From Pseudomonadota bacterium (GTDB lineage Bacteria; Pseudomonadota; Alphaproteobacteria; Dongiales; Dongiaceae), in the NCBI GenBank assembly GCA_016183985.1, contig JACPDN010000011.1, positions 303,923 to 367,922 of the forward strand: a stretch of DNA of 64,000 nucleotides, in the 5' to 3' direction. Made by a program: the position numbers and the translations under genes. Below, in pieces: positions 1 to 9,307 of the stretch (the first letter of the stretch is position 1; the number at the start of each line of letters is the position of its first letter). The notes beneath the pieces are model-generated. The model searched no databases, was not told the DNA's origin, and worked only from the letters and a program-made list of their open reading frames with translations.

Positions 1-1571
1 CGTGGATTGGCGGTGCCGCTGGCTTTTGCCCAGGCACCCACCGGATCGCCGCTGCCCGGCAGTCCAGCGATCCGGCCGAGGAGATCGAGCCCTTCTTTCT
101 CACCTGGCCGGCTGAATGCCGCTGGATTGGCGGCAACCGTATTGAGCCAGTAACCACCTTTATCGCTTTGACCGGTTACAAAGAGCAGGCGCGCCGCTTC
201 GGGTGCGAAGAAGGACATCTCCCGCGACGGAGCGATGTCGCGCGCCAGCGGCCCGTAAAGCAGGGCCTGGACGAGATAGTCGCCACGCTGCCGTGCTTTC
301 TTGAGCGCCGCGCCGATTGCCCGCGCCTTTTGCGCCGGCGCGCCACCACGAAAGGCGGCCTGATAGAGCTGTGCGCGCAATTCGACGCTGTCGGTCATGC
401 CGATCGCGGTTGCCGGATCGGCAATGCCCGACGGCATCTGCATGTAGAGGTCGCTCAGTTCCAGCGGCGGAATGAGGCCGAACTTCAAGGCCTGCTCCGC
501 CGCCGCAACCCGCTCCGGCAAGGGTCGGGTGGCATCGCGGGCGATCATGACGCTGCCACCGGCCCCGACCGGCATCACCGGCTGCGTGCCGGTTGCGGCG
601 GGTGCCTGCATCCCGACAGTCTTCATCAGCGCGACATTGAGCGGATCGGGTGCCGCGATATTTTTGGGCACGCGCTTGGTCTCACCATTGGCGAGGGCCG
701 CCAGATTGATGAAATCCTTGGTCGCTTGGTCGGGATCATTCCGTTCGCGCAAGAGATCGAGGCCGAGCGAGGCCGGATCATTCTGCTTGCGCATGATCTG
801 GCAGAAAATGACGGCGCGGCGGAAGAACAGGCTCGGCGGTTCATTGCGCGCCATGATTCCGTCGACCTGCTGGCAAGCACCGCTCGCGTCGTTGGCAAGC
901 AGCGCTTTCTCGACGGCTTCCTGGGGGTCCATCGGCCCGCTCATCGGCGTCGCCTGGCCAAGCCCCATGGCGGCGTCGTTGAAACCCATCTGATGCAGCT
1001 TGTCGGCACGTACCGGTACTAGCGGATCGACGGAGCCGGCGGCCCCCGCACTGGGTGCATTGGTCAGCAGCAAGCGCCGCTGCAGTTCGCTCAAGGCCGG
1101 CACGCTGACCGGCGCCGGCAATTTCGGCAGCAGGCCCATCAAGCGCGAAACCTCGGAGCCTTGCCAGAGGTCGCTACCGAGATCGCCTGGCTGTGCATCG
1201 GCAGCGGGCATCGTTGCCGGCGCCGGCATGGGCGAAGTGGCCGCAGGAGCCGGCAATGGCGCACCGGGTTCGGCTGGTGGAACTCCAACTGGTGCCGGAA
1301 GTGGTGTGTTCGGCTGTGGCACCGGCTGAGCCGGCGGCAGGGGAGATGACTCGATCCCACCACCGCCAGATGGCGGAATCGTTGCCGGGGGAGGCGTCGT
1401 GGGCACGCCGAGAGGAGTCGGGTCGCCCGAAAGCGCCCAGACGTCCGAAATGATGGATATCTGTGGCAAAGTGACCGCCAGGGCGGTCAGCAGCGCGTAG
1501 GCCGTGGATCGCCGCGAGCCGGCCTTCGGCCCAGGCCCGTTGCCCAGCCTATTGCAGGGAGAGCCGGTCAT
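1..1571 (-). CDS. Pro/Ala-rich exported protein of unknown function (3' end cut by window edge)
   Basis: The frame is open from an ATG at 1571 to the left edge, so only the first ~523 residues are visible. The N-terminus has a basic stretch followed by a hydrophobic segment (AYALLTALAVTLPQ) that looks like a signal peptide or anchor. A roughly 90-residue linker rich in Pro, Ala, Gly and Thr follows. The remainder is soluble, helix-rich sequence containing many Ala, Gln and Asp residues, and I recognise no catalytic motif in it. The start overlaps the end of the 47-residue membrane protein upstream, so the two are probably translated together. I do not recognise the family. Proteins of this kind sit beside aroK in other Rhodospirillales as far as I recall, but I could not check that. 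An envelope role is inferred from the leader only. Confidence 0.7.
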   Translation of the reverse strand, partial: MTGSPCNRLGNGPGPKAGSRRSTAYALLTALAVTLPQISIISDVWALSGDPTPLGVPTTPPPATIPPSGGGGIESSPLPPAQPVPQPNTPLPAPVGVPPAEPGAPLPAPAATSPMPAPATMPAADAQPGDLGSDLWQGSEVSRLMGLLPKLPAPVSVPALSELQRRLLLTNAPSAGAAGSVDPLVPVRADKLHQMGFNDAAMGLGQATPMSGPMDPQEAVEKALLANDASGACQQVDGIMARNEPPSLFFRRAVIFCQIMRKQNDPASLGLDLLRERNDPDQATKDFINLAALANGETKRVPKNIAAPDPLNVALMKTVGMQAPAATGTQPVMPVGAGGSVMIARDATRPLPERVAAAEQALKFGLIPPLELSDLYMQMPSGIADPATAIGMTDSVELRAQLYQAAFRGGAPAQKARAIGAALKKARQRGDYLVQALLYGPLARDIAPSREMSFFAPEAARLLFVTGQSDKGGYWLNTVAANPAAFSRPGEKEGLDLLGRIAGLPGSGDPVGAWAKASGTANP

Positions 1572-1692
1572 TCGGGATCTGCAATTCGACCTGCTGGGTC
1601 GGCGCCGGCAGCTTGTAGGTGCCGAGGAAGATGACACCGCCGACGAGGATCACGACGACAATACCGAGGAGGCTGAGAAGTGGCTTGCTCAT
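1549..1692 (-). CDS. Small single-span membrane protein, 47 aa
   Basis: The translation begins MSKPLLSLLGIVVVILVGG and continues with a hydrophobic run to about residue 25. It ends in a short polar tail containing PTQQVELQIPNDR, which predicts one transmembrane helix with the tail outside. The last 23 bases overlap the start of the downstream Pro/Ala-rich gene, indicating translational coupling. The frame is short, but the protein composition is plausible and the opposite strand offers nothing better. Function is unknown. The tail could be a docking segment for the downstream exported protein (inference). Confidence 0.65.
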   Translation of the reverse strand: MSKPLLSLLGIVVVILVGGVIFLGTYKLPAPTQQVELQIPNDRLSLQ

Positions 1693-1912
1693 GTCTGGAA
1701 AATCAACTGCTTAACCATGACCCGTCACACTACGGCCCGGCATTTCAGCGGAGAGCGGTCGGGAATGACCTCACCATGCCATAGCGCCGGATTCGAATGC
1801 TAGTTCAAATACTAACCGTGATTTTGCCCGAAATGGCATCAACTCGGCGTGACACCGCAATACATCGACCCCGGCCTTGACGGCCACCTTAAGTGCCTGA
1901 TACGCACGAGAA

Positions 1913-2581
1913 ATGGTCGAAACACCCCAAGATAACGCCGTTCACGGCGGCCCCTCCTCCGGTACTGGTGCTGGCCGCGCCGGTACGCGCGACGCGTCCG
2001 ATCACGCCCTTGATCGCGCTTTCGGGCAGAACGTCCTCGCCCAGATCAACCGGCCGATCGTGCTGGTGGGCCTGATGGGCGCCGGCAAGAGCTGCATCGG
2101 CAAGCGCCTTGCCAGTCATCTCGGCCTGCCCTTCGTCGATGCCGACCGCGAGATCGAGGCGGCGGCCGGTTGCTCCATCCCCGACATCTTCACCATGCAT
2201 GGCGAGAAGGCCTTCCGCGACGGCGAGCGCCGGGTGATCCAACGCCTGCTCGGCAACCCGGTCCATATCCTGGCAACGGGCGGCGGCGCCTTTGTCGATC
2301 CCAGCACGCGCGCACTCGTCAAGGAACGTGCGCTCTCCATCTGGATCCGCGCCGATCTCGATCTGCTGCTGAAGCGCGTTTCGCGCCGCAACGATCGGCC
2401 GCTGCTGCAGAATGTCGATCCGCGCGCCAAGCTGGCCGAACTGATCGACCTGCGCCATCCCTTCTATGAGCAGGCGGATATCATCGTCGACAGCGCCGAT
2501 GGTCCGCCGGAAGTGACGCTCGGCCGGGTCATGGAAGCGCTGCACGATCATTATGCCAAGGCCAAAGGCGACGGATCATGA
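1913..2581 (+). CDS. aroK: Shikimate kinase
   Basis: AroK phosphorylates shikimate at the 3-OH with ATP in the cytoplasm, the fifth step of chorismate synthesis. The Walker A motif GLMGAGKS is at residues 53-60. The shikimate-binding signature follows as DADREIE and then ATGGGAF, with the lid arginines in RRNDRPLL. The 222-residue protein is longer than the usual ~175 because about 45 polar residues precede the first strand. No alternative Met lies before the Walker motif, so the start at 1913 stands. The stop overlaps the aroB start by four bases (ATGA), showing an aroK-aroB operon. Confidence 0.95.
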   Translation: MVETPQDNAVHGGPSSGTGAGRAGTRDASDHALDRAFGQNVLAQINRPIVLVGLMGAGKSCIGKRLASHLGLPFVDADREIEAAAGCSIPDIFTMHGEKAFRDGERRVIQRLLGNPVHILATGGGAFVDPSTRALVKERALSIWIRADLDLLLKRVSRRNDRPLLQNVDPRAKLAELIDLRHPFYEQADIIVDSADGPPEVTLGRVMEALHDHYAKAKGDGS

Positions 2582-3723
2582 CGGCCGCCGTCTCTCGGGC
2601 ACAGGACCGATCGCAGCCGGAGAAGGTGCGGGTCGAACTGGGTGAGCGCAGCTACGACATCCTGATCGGGCGCGGCCTCATTGCGGCCGCCGGCACATAT
2701 ATTCCGCCGCTGCTCGCCAAGAAGCACGTCGTCATCATCACCGACGCCAATGTGGCCAAGCTTCATCTTGAAGCGTTGGAGCGCGCACTTGGCAATGCCG
2801 GCGTCAAAGTCGACAGCATCATCATGCCGGCCGGCGAAGCGACGAAGTGCTTTGCCGAGGTCGAGCGCCTGACCGGCTTGCTGCTCGACATGAAAATCGA
2901 GCGCGGCACCACGCTTATCGCGCTTGGCGGCGGCGTCATCGGCGATCTCACCGGCTTCGTGGCGGCGATTACGCTTCGCGGCATCGATTTCATCCAAGTG
3001 CCGACCACCCTCCTCGCCCAGGTCGATTCCTCGGTCGGCGGTAAGACCGGCATCAACACGCCCCATGGCAAGAATCTCGTGGGCGCCTTCTACCAGCCGC
3101 GTCTGGTCCTCGCTGACACGGCGACACTCGATACCCTGCCACGCCGCGAATTGCTGGCCGGTTATGCCGAAGTCGCCAAATACGGGCTCATCGACGAACC
3201 CGATTTCTTTACCTGGTTGGAGGCCAACGGCGTCGATGTCGTCGAAGGTGACGAAGCCGCACGCCGCCATGCGATCGCCGTCTCCTGCCGCGCCAAGGCG
3301 CGCATCGTGGGCGCCGACGAACGGGAAAGCGGCGCGCGGGCGCTCCTCAATCTCGGCCACACTTTTGGCCACGCGCTGGAAGCCGAATGCGGCTTCTCGG
3401 ACGAGCTTCTCCATGGCGAGGGCGTTGCCATCGGCATGATGATGGCGTTCGATCTTTCCGTGACTTTGGGCCTGTGCCCGGCAGAGGATGCGGCGCGGGT
3501 GCAGCGGCATCTTGCCAGCGTCGGCCTGCCGACGGCGCCAGGCGCCGTCCAGGGCCGTTTCTGGTCGGCGGATCGACTGGTCGAGCATATGGGGCGTGAC
3601 AAGAAGGTGAAGGATGGCCGCATCGGCTTCGTGCTGGCGCGCGGCATCGGCAAGTCCTTCCATCCGGCGCATGTCGATCTGGCGGAAGTCATGGCGATGC
3701 TGGAGACGGCCATCGCCGCGTAA
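2578..3723 (+). CDS. aroB: 3-Dehydroquinate synthase
   Basis: AroB converts DAHP to 3-dehydroquinate using NAD+ and a divalent metal, the second step of the shikimate pathway. The nucleotide-binding GGGVIGD motif is at residues 117-123, followed by the substrate-loop sequence VPTTLLAQVDSSVGGKTGIN. The metal-binding histidines lie in GHTFGHALE near residues 258-266 and in the LLHGEGVAIGM segment. At 381 residues the length is typical. The start overlaps the aroK stop, so the two genes are coupled and supply two steps of one pathway. Confidence 0.97.
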   Translation: MTAAVSRAQDRSQPEKVRVELGERSYDILIGRGLIAAAGTYIPPLLAKKHVVIITDANVAKLHLEALERALGNAGVKVDSIIMPAGEATKCFAEVERLTGLLLDMKIERGTTLIALGGGVIGDLTGFVAAITLRGIDFIQVPTTLLAQVDSSVGGKTGINTPHGKNLVGAFYQPRLVLADTATLDTLPRRELLAGYAEVAKYGLIDEPDFFTWLEANGVDVVEGDEAARRHAIAVSCRAKARIVGADERESGARALLNLGHTFGHALEAECGFSDELLHGEGVAIGMMMAFDLSVTLGLCPAEDAARVQRHLASVGLPTAPGAVQGRFWSADRLVEHMGRDKKVKDGRIGFVLARGIGKSFHPAHVDLAEVMAMLETAIAA

Positions 3724-3783
3724 AATCCGGCACAGCCGTTCTTTTCAATGGGCCGGCCATTCTCAGACGATTGGGTGACGAAG

Positions 3784-5109
3784 ATGGATTTGGTCCTGCT
3801 GAATCTCGGCGTCCTGGTCCTGCTGATATTTTGTTCGGCCTTCTTTTCCGGCTCGGAAACAGCCATTACCGCCGCCTCGAAGGCGCGGATACTGAACCTT
3901 GCCAATCAGGGCTTCAAGCGCGCGATCGTCGTCAAGCAATTGCATGGTCGCATGGAGCACGTGATCGGTACGATCCTGCTCGGCAATGCCTGCGTCAACA
4001 GCTTCATCGCCATCATCTCGGCGCATGTCTTTGTCACCTTCTTCGGTGCCGCTGGTTCGGTCTATGCCGGCATCGTGGCGACCGTCATCATCTTCGTCCT
4101 TGGCGAAGTTCTGCCCAAGACCTTCACCATCAACCACCCAGACCGCTCGGCCCTCACCCTGGCGCCGCTCGTGCTGTTCCTTGTCCGCGCCACAAGCCCG
4201 ATCACGCATCTCACGCAAATAATCTGCAGCGGCCTGCTGCGCCTGTTCGGCGTCAAAGTGGTGAACGAGCTGGGCGCTGAGGAGCGCATCGAGGAATTGC
4301 GCGGCGCCATCGCGATGCATGCCGGTGCCGATGAGGAAATCCGCGAAGCCGGCCAGATGCTGCACTCGATCCTCGATCTTGAGGATGTACCTGTTTCGGA
4401 CATCATGGTGCATCGACGCAACATGACCATGATCGATGCCGACCAGCCGATCGAGCAATTGGTCGCCGACGTCCTGCAAAGCCCGCATACCCGCCTGCCA
4501 CTCTATCGTGGCGAGGCCGACAACATCATCGGCGTGCTACATGCCAAAGCCCTGCTGCGTGCGGTCCAGGCCAATCAGTGGAAGCTGGACGGGCTCGATA
4601 TCGTCAGCCTTGCCTCGGCGCCCTGGTTCATTCCCGACCAGACCAATCTGCTGGCCCAGCTTGAAGCGTTCCGTCAGCGGCGCGAGCATTTCGCCCTCGT
4701 TGTCGACGAATACGGCGCCCTTATGGGTATCGTCACGCTGGAGGATATCCTCGAGGAAATCGTCGGCGATATCTCGGACGAGCATGACGTGACGGTGGCC
4801 GGCGTGAGCCCACAGGCCGATGGCAGTCTGGAGATGGACGGCACGGTCACGATTCGCGACCTCAACCGCGAATATGGCTGGCGCTTGCCGGATGACGAAG
4901 CATCGACCGTCGCGGGCCTGGTCCTGCACGAAGCGCAGCAAATCCCCTCGGCCGGCCAAGCTTTCGCCTTCCATGGCTTTCGCTTTGAGATTCTGGAGCG
5001 GCAGCGCAACCAATTGACCCGCATCAAGGTAACACCACCGACCGATGCCTTGCCGATCAAGGCGTCGCCGCCAAGCGGAAAACGCGCAGGAGTGCAGCTG
5101 AATGGCTGA
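3784..5109 (+). CDS. CorC/HlyC-type (CNNM) membrane protein with CBS pair
   Basis: An N-terminal DUF21/CNNM region with about four hydrophobic segments (starting VLLNLGVLVLLIFCSAFFSGSE) occupies roughly residues 1-190. Next come a CBS pair (segments around VSDIMVHRRNMT and FALVVDEYGALMGIVTLEDI) and a C-terminal CorC_HlyC domain (EMDGTVTIRDLNREYGW). The family is linked to Mg2+/Co2+ export or homeostasis at the inner membrane. I chose the ATG at 3784, with GGTGA just upstream and immediately before the first membrane segment. An in-frame ATG at 3748 would add 12 polar residues. The gene follows aroB after a short gap and its end overlaps the DUF2889 gene. Confidence 0.88.
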   Translation: MDLVLLNLGVLVLLIFCSAFFSGSETAITAASKARILNLANQGFKRAIVVKQLHGRMEHVIGTILLGNACVNSFIAIISAHVFVTFFGAAGSVYAGIVATVIIFVLGEVLPKTFTINHPDRSALTLAPLVLFLVRATSPITHLTQIICSGLLRLFGVKVVNELGAEERIEELRGAIAMHAGADEEIREAGQMLHSILDLEDVPVSDIMVHRRNMTMIDADQPIEQLVADVLQSPHTRLPLYRGEADNIIGVLHAKALLRAVQANQWKLDGLDIVSLASAPWFIPDQTNLLAQLEAFRQRREHFALVVDEYGALMGIVTLEDILEEIVGDISDEHDVTVAGVSPQADGSLEMDGTVTIRDLNREYGWRLPDDEASTVAGLVLHEAQQIPSAGQAFAFHGFRFEILERQRNQLTRIKVTPPTDALPIKASPPSGKRAGVQLNG

Positions 5110-5722
5110 GCCGTTGAAGAATTTGCCGCAACCTGCGCCGCGCGAGCCGCTCCATACACGGCGCTATGATTTCCGCGGCTTCCGGCGAACGGATGGACTT
5201 TTCGACATCGAAGGCCGCATGGTTGATACGAAGGATTATGCCTTCCCCAATGAATGGCGCGGCACGGTCGAGCCCGGCGATCCCGTCCACGACATGATCA
5301 TCCGCCTGACCCTCGACGATCATTTCACCGTGCAGGACATTGCCGTGGTAACCGCCGCCTCGCCCTTCGCGATTTGCGCCGACATCACCCCGGCCTTCGA
5401 CGCCCTGAAGGGCACCACCGTGGCCAAGGGCTGGTCGCACACCTTGCGCAGTCAATTCAGCGGCGCCCATGGCTGCACACATCACGTCGAAATGCTCCGT
5501 GCCATGGGCACGGTCGCCTTCCAGACGATCTATGGTTATCGCGAAAAGGCCAAGCGCGATGCCGGCGTCACCAAGAGTGACGGCCCGCCAGCCGATGCGA
5601 CCCCAGGTCGGCGGCCCGGTTTCATCGATACCTGCCACGCGCTTGCCAGCGATGGCGAGGTCGTGCGCACCCACTGGCCGCAATTCTATCAACCGGTGGC
5701 GCACGGCCGGAAGCCGGCTTAG
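5102..5722 (+). CDS. DUF2889 domain protein
   Basis: This 206-residue soluble protein matches the DUF2889 pattern: HTRRYDFRGFRR at the start, then a DGLFDIEGRMVDTKDY segment, and a GCTHHVEMLRAMGTVAFQTIYG block near residues 125-145. The Cys-Thr-His-His cluster is the most conserved element and may bind metal (inference). The function of the family is unknown. Members are often found near catabolic or CoA-ligase genes, but here the gene overlaps the end of the CorC-like gene by eight bases and probably belongs to the aroK-aroB transcript. Confidence 0.85.
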   Translation: MAEPLKNLPQPAPREPLHTRRYDFRGFRRTDGLFDIEGRMVDTKDYAFPNEWRGTVEPGDPVHDMIIRLTLDDHFTVQDIAVVTAASPFAICADITPAFDALKGTTVAKGWSHTLRSQFSGAHGCTHHVEMLRAMGTVAFQTIYGYREKAKRDAGVTKSDGPPADATPGRRPGFIDTCHALASDGEVVRTHWPQFYQPVAHGRKPA

Positions 5723-5819
5723 GACAGCGGCCATCAATTCTCGGGCCACGTTCTGGGGGAACCGCCCGGCAAGAGGCGGCGTTGAGCAGGGCAGCGCAAA
5801 GGAACGGAGAAACTGCAAG

Positions 5820-6704
5820 GTGATCGGCGTTTCACGCCTATGGCGGGGGCAAACGGCATCCATCCCAATGGCGACCGCAACGGCGCGTCCCAATTGGCGG
5901 CCCACCCCCTTTATCGGCCTGTGCATGGCCCTGCATGTCGCTGGTGTTGCCGCGGTAGCTGTCGAGCCGAGTAGCTGGCTCTGGACGCTGACAGGTTTTG
6001 CAGGAATTCATGCCGTGATCGCCGGCTTGGTGCTTCTTCCGCGCAACAAGCTGCTTGGCGCCAATATCACGCGGCTGCCATTGGCCGCCGTCAGGCGTGG
6101 GGAAATCGCCCTGACCTTCGACGATGGCCCCGATCCGGCGGTGACGCCGCGTGTTCTCGACCTGCTCGATACCGTCGGCGCCAGGGCAACCTTCTTCTGT
6201 GTCGCCGAGAAGGCCCGACGATATCCCGATCTGGTGCGGGAGATTCACCGCCGCAATCACCAGGTCGAAAATCACAGCGACGCGCACAGCCTGGGCTTCG
6301 CCTTCTTCGGCTATTGGCGCATGGCACGCGATATCGATGCGGCGCAAGCCAGTCTCACGCGCCTCACCGGCCATGCACCGCGCTTCTTTCGCGCGCCGGC
6401 CGGCATGCGCAATCCGCTGCTCGACCCGATCCTGCAAATGCGTGGCCTCCGCCACGTCGCCTGGACCCGGCGCGGCTTCGACACCGCCGAAGCGGATCCG
6501 GAAGCCGTGCTGTCGCGTCTCGCGGCAAGTCTGGATAGCGGCAACATCCTGTTGCTGCATGACGGCGGTTCGGCACCGATGGACGACGAGACGCCGGTAG
6601 TGCTGGCGGTTCTGCCGGCGCTACTCGCCAGAACGAAAGAGCGTGGCTTGCGATCGGTGACCCTCGACGGTGCCTTTGCCGAGGGCGACAGCCACCAGAA
6701 ATAG
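5820..6704 (+). CDS. Membrane-anchored polysaccharide deacetylase (NodB homology)
   Basis: Two N-terminal hydrophobic segments (PFIGLCMALHVAGVAAVAV and WLWTLTGFAGIHAVIAGLVLL) are followed by a carbohydrate esterase family 4 domain. The catalytic-base/metal motif TFDDGPDPAVTPRVLDLL, the metal-binding NHSDAH motif (HxxxH) and the RAPAGMRNP segment are all present. The C-terminal LLLHDGG carries the catalytic His. The family removes N-acetyl groups from chitin-like or peptidoglycan sugars, and the anchor puts this enzyme at the inner membrane facing the periplasm. The start is uncertain: GTG at 5820 has GGAG ten bases upstream, while ATG at 5868 has no clear ribosome site. I kept the GTG. Confidence 0.85.
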   Translation: MIGVSRLWRGQTASIPMATATARPNWRPTPFIGLCMALHVAGVAAVAVEPSSWLWTLTGFAGIHAVIAGLVLLPRNKLLGANITRLPLAAVRRGEIALTFDDGPDPAVTPRVLDLLDTVGARATFFCVAEKARRYPDLVREIHRRNHQVENHSDAHSLGFAFFGYWRMARDIDAAQASLTRLTGHAPRFFRAPAGMRNPLLDPILQMRGLRHVAWTRRGFDTAEADPEAVLSRLAASLDSGNILLLHDGGSAPMDDETPVVLAVLPALLARTKERGLRSVTLDGAFAEGDSHQK

Positions 6705-6707
6705 AAA

Positions 6708-6731
6708 CGGGCCGGCTTTGCGGCCGGCCCG
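6708..6731. terminator. Hairpin between convergent deacetylase and flotillin genes
   Basis: A 9-bp perfect stem (CGGGCCGGC / GCCGGCCCG) with loop TTTGCG sits in the 50-bp gap between two convergent genes. No strong T-run follows on either side, so it may act as a bidirectional barrier rather than a classical terminator. Confidence 0.6.
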
Positions 6732-6754
6732 ATCCTATCACTCTCCGTGATCGC

Positions 6755-8485
6755 TTATTCGGCAGCCGAAGCGGAGGCCCCGTTGCCCGCCTTGGGCACC
6801 GGCTGAGCGCCGACCAGCAGGCGGTTCACCAAATCGCTGCCCTCGGTGAAGCCCGCTTCCTTCAGCAATTGGTCGACGACCGGTGCGTTAGCGCGGTAGG
6901 CGAGCAGTTGGCTCATCAGATTGTCGATACGCCCGCCGCCATTGCCGCTGTCACCGGCGATGCCGCCGCCCGGCAGTCCACCGCCCATGTCGACGATGCG
7001 GACGTCGCTGATCTTCTCCAGCGGCCGCACGGCCTCGGCAATCGCTACCGGGATGATGCGCAGGCGCTCGCGCATGACCTCGAGTTCCACCATCGCCGCC
7101 GAGAGTGCGTTGCGGGCCTCGTTGATCGCGCGCTGGCCTTCGGCTTCGACCGCATAGGTCTTGGCCTGCGCCTCGGCGCGGATCATAGCCGCATCCGAAT
7201 CTGCCTTGGCCGAAGTGCGCACGGCTTCGGCGCGGTCGTCTGCAGCATTGCGCTCTGCTTCGGCTTGCACCGTGACCTTGGTCGCCTCCTGTTCGGCCGC
7301 CTGGCGGGCGGCGAGCACGGCGATCTGGCGTTCGCGTTCGGCGATGGCGACCTGCTGCGCCGTCGTCACCGATTCCTCCGCCGCGATGGCCAGCGCACGG
7401 GCCTTTTCGGCTTCGGCACGAGCATCCGATTCAGCGCGGCTGCGATCGGCAACCGCGATGGCGCGTTCCTGGTCAGCGAGCTCGATGTCGCGCTTCTTGC
7501 CAATGGCCAAGGTCTCCGCCGTACGATCGGCCTCGATCTTGCGTTGCTGAATGGCAAGCTCGGCCGCGATGCGGGCCTGTTCCTGGGCCTGTTTCGCTTC
7601 CGCCTCGCGCAGGGCCACCGCCTGCTGCGTGGTGATGCGCGCTTCCGCCTCGGCACGCTGCGCCTCGGCTTCCTTCAACGCGGCGGCCGCACGCGTTTCG
7701 GCCGTCTTGTTGACGATGTCACGCTCCTGCGACAGCTCGGCCTCCTTCTTCTGCCGGTCGATGTCGAGAGTCTTCTGGCGCGCATCGAGATCCTGCTGTG
7801 CAATGGCAACTTCCGCCGCTCGCACAGTGAGGTTCCGCTCCTGGCGTTTGGCTTCCGTGATCTTGGTCAAGGCCGCCAGACCTTCGGCGTCGAACGCGTT
7901 GTTCGGGTTGAAATACTTGGTGTCGGTCTGGTCGAGCTTGGTGAGCGAAGCACTTTCGAGCTCGAGGCCGTTGAGCTCAAGATCGCTCGCCACCGTTTCC
8001 TGCACGCGACGGACGAAATCGGCGCGCTTTTCCTGCAGGTCCGCCAGTGCCATCGTGGCGGCCACCGAACGCAAGGCGTCGACGAACTTCGCTTCGACCA
8101 ACTCGCGCAGGGCGTCGGCGTCGTTGGTGCGGTCGCCCAATGTCTGTGCCGCGAGCGCGATCGATTGCTGATCCGGCTTCACGCGGACATAGAATTCGAC
8201 GCCGATATCAACGCGCATGCGATCCTTGGTGATCATGGCGTCGGCATTCTCGCGCCGCACGTCGAGACGCAGGGTCTGCAGATTGACCCAGCGGATCGAT
8301 TGGAACACCGGCAGCACGATAGAGCCGCCGTCCAGCACGACCTTCTGCCCGCCGAGACCGGTCCGCACATAGGAACGGTCCTTTTCGGCGCGTGCATAGA
8401 GCCTGGCGATGACCAAGCCGATCGCCAGGATGGCGACCAGGCCAATCAACGCCGGCAAGGCGACAGCAATCACCAGATCAATCAT
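6755..8485 (-). CDS. yqiK: Flotillin-like protein (YqiK type)
   Basis: The first ~30 residues form one membrane segment (LVIAVALPALIGLVAILAIGL). An SPFH/PHB domain follows (about 40-210; LRLDVRRENADAMITKDRMRV, VEFYVRV). A long Ala/Glu/Gln/Arg-rich coiled coil (210-470) comes next, then a flexible Gly-rich stretch and a short C-terminal helix. Flotillins assemble into membrane microdomain scaffolds at the inner membrane. At 576 residues it matches YqiK-type proteins. A good ribosome site (GAGGAGGGAG, 6 bases) precedes the start. It is the third gene of an operon with the PspA-like and YqiJ-like genes, the same trio seen around yqiJ-yqiK in other proteobacteria, which suggests membrane stress or fluidity control. 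Confidence 0.9.
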   Translation of the reverse strand: MIDLVIAVALPALIGLVAILAIGLVIARLYARAEKDRSYVRTGLGGQKVVLDGGSIVLPVFQSIRWVNLQTLRLDVRRENADAMITKDRMRVDIGVEFYVRVKPDQQSIALAAQTLGDRTNDADALRELVEAKFVDALRSVAATMALADLQEKRADFVRRVQETVASDLELNGLELESASLTKLDQTDTKYFNPNNAFDAEGLAALTKITEAKRQERNLTVRAAEVAIAQQDLDARQKTLDIDRQKKEAELSQERDIVNKTAETRAAAALKEAEAQRAEAEARITTQQAVALREAEAKQAQEQARIAAELAIQQRKIEADRTAETLAIGKKRDIELADQERAIAVADRSRAESDARAEAEKARALAIAAEESVTTAQQVAIAERERQIAVLAARQAAEQEATKVTVQAEAERNAADDRAEAVRTSAKADSDAAMIRAEAQAKTYAVEAEGQRAINEARNALSAAMVELEVMRERLRIIPVAIAEAVRPLEKISDVRIVDMGGGLPGGGIAGDSGNGGGRIDNLMSQLLAYRANAPVVDQLLKEAGFTEGSDLVNRLLVGAQPVPKAGNGASASAAE

Positions 8486-8560
8486 TTCAGCTCCCTCCTC
8501 ATGCCGCGCGACAGCTGACCATCAGACTGGGCGACGGCACATTAAAGCTTTGCAATAGGT

Positions 8561-9274
8561 CTATCGTGCACTGGCAACGAGCTTCGGATCCGCCGGAATG
8601 GCGATGTACTCGCTGCCACGCCGCTCGGTGAGCAGCACGGTGGCGCCGATGGCGATTTCGGTATCGGGCGCCGCGGCGCGCACCCACGGAAAATGCTTGT
8701 TGCCGTGGGTGTCCTTGACCGTGACGCGGCCGATATTGTCGGCCGTGACCGGGCCAAGTGCCACAACGCCCGTGAGTCCCACCAGATCGTCCGCCGTCAC
8801 GACGTAGCTTTCATCGCGCGGCACGACATAGCCGATGAAGCGGCTGACATTGCGCGTCGCCGGCACGGCCAGGACGGCTGCCGGCAGGGCCACCATCCAG
8901 GCCGGCAGGAAGCCGATGACAAGATGCGCCAGCGCCTGTGCCAGATAGCCGAAAGCGGCGAAAGTGCCGAGCCAACCCATGATCCAAACCAGCAGCGGCA
9001 CGCGGCCGGCATTGAGCCAGTCCCAGGCCGTGCCGAACATGCCGCCTTCGATGCCATGGGCATCAAGGCCACCGGCAGCGACGCCACCATGATCGAGATC
9101 GGGCATATCGGGCGTGTCGACGTCGAAGAGCGCATCGATCTTGGCCGAGAGCGACACGCCCATGAACATGCTGATGATCTCGATCGCCAGCAGACCAATG
9201 AGAATCATCCCGGCGATCGCAAAGGGGCGGGTACCGGCACCGGAGATAAACTCCAGAACAGATCCGTCGTTCAC
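8561..9274 (-). CDS. yqiJ: YqiJ-like inner membrane protein with C-terminal OB fold
   Basis: Hydrophobic segments near residues 15-37 (RPFAIAGMILIGLLAIEIISM), 92-115 and 118-145 give about three to four membrane spans. A C-terminal beta-rich domain (about 150-237) contains the SRFIGYVVPRDESYVV and LVGLTGVVALGPV segments of the OB-fold/NfeD-like class. Such proteins are partners of flotillins. The start is a GTG at 9274 preceded by AAAGGTGATGAC. It lies 33 bp after the PspA-like gene and 75 bp before the flotillin gene, so the three are almost surely one transcript. Confidence 0.82.
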   Translation of the reverse strand: MNDGSVLEFISGAGTRPFAIAGMILIGLLAIEIISMFMGVSLSAKIDALFDVDTPDMPDLDHGGVAAGGLDAHGIEGGMFGTAWDWLNAGRVPLLVWIMGWLGTFAAFGYLAQALAHLVIGFLPAWMVALPAAVLAVPATRNVSRFIGYVVPRDESYVVTADDLVGLTGVVALGPVTADNIGRVTVKDTHGNKHFPWVRAAAPDTEIAIGATVLLTERRGSEYIAIPADPKLVASAR

Positions 9275-9307
9275 GTCATCACCTTTCCCGGGCCATCCGG
9301 CCCGACA

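Noticed and set aside
6869..8518. A 549-codon plus-strand open frame opposite the flotillin gene
   Set aside because: Composition is a mirror of the coiled-coil codons (Leu/Arg/Asp/Gly repeats), no ribosome site, and the minus-strand protein is a clear flotillin.
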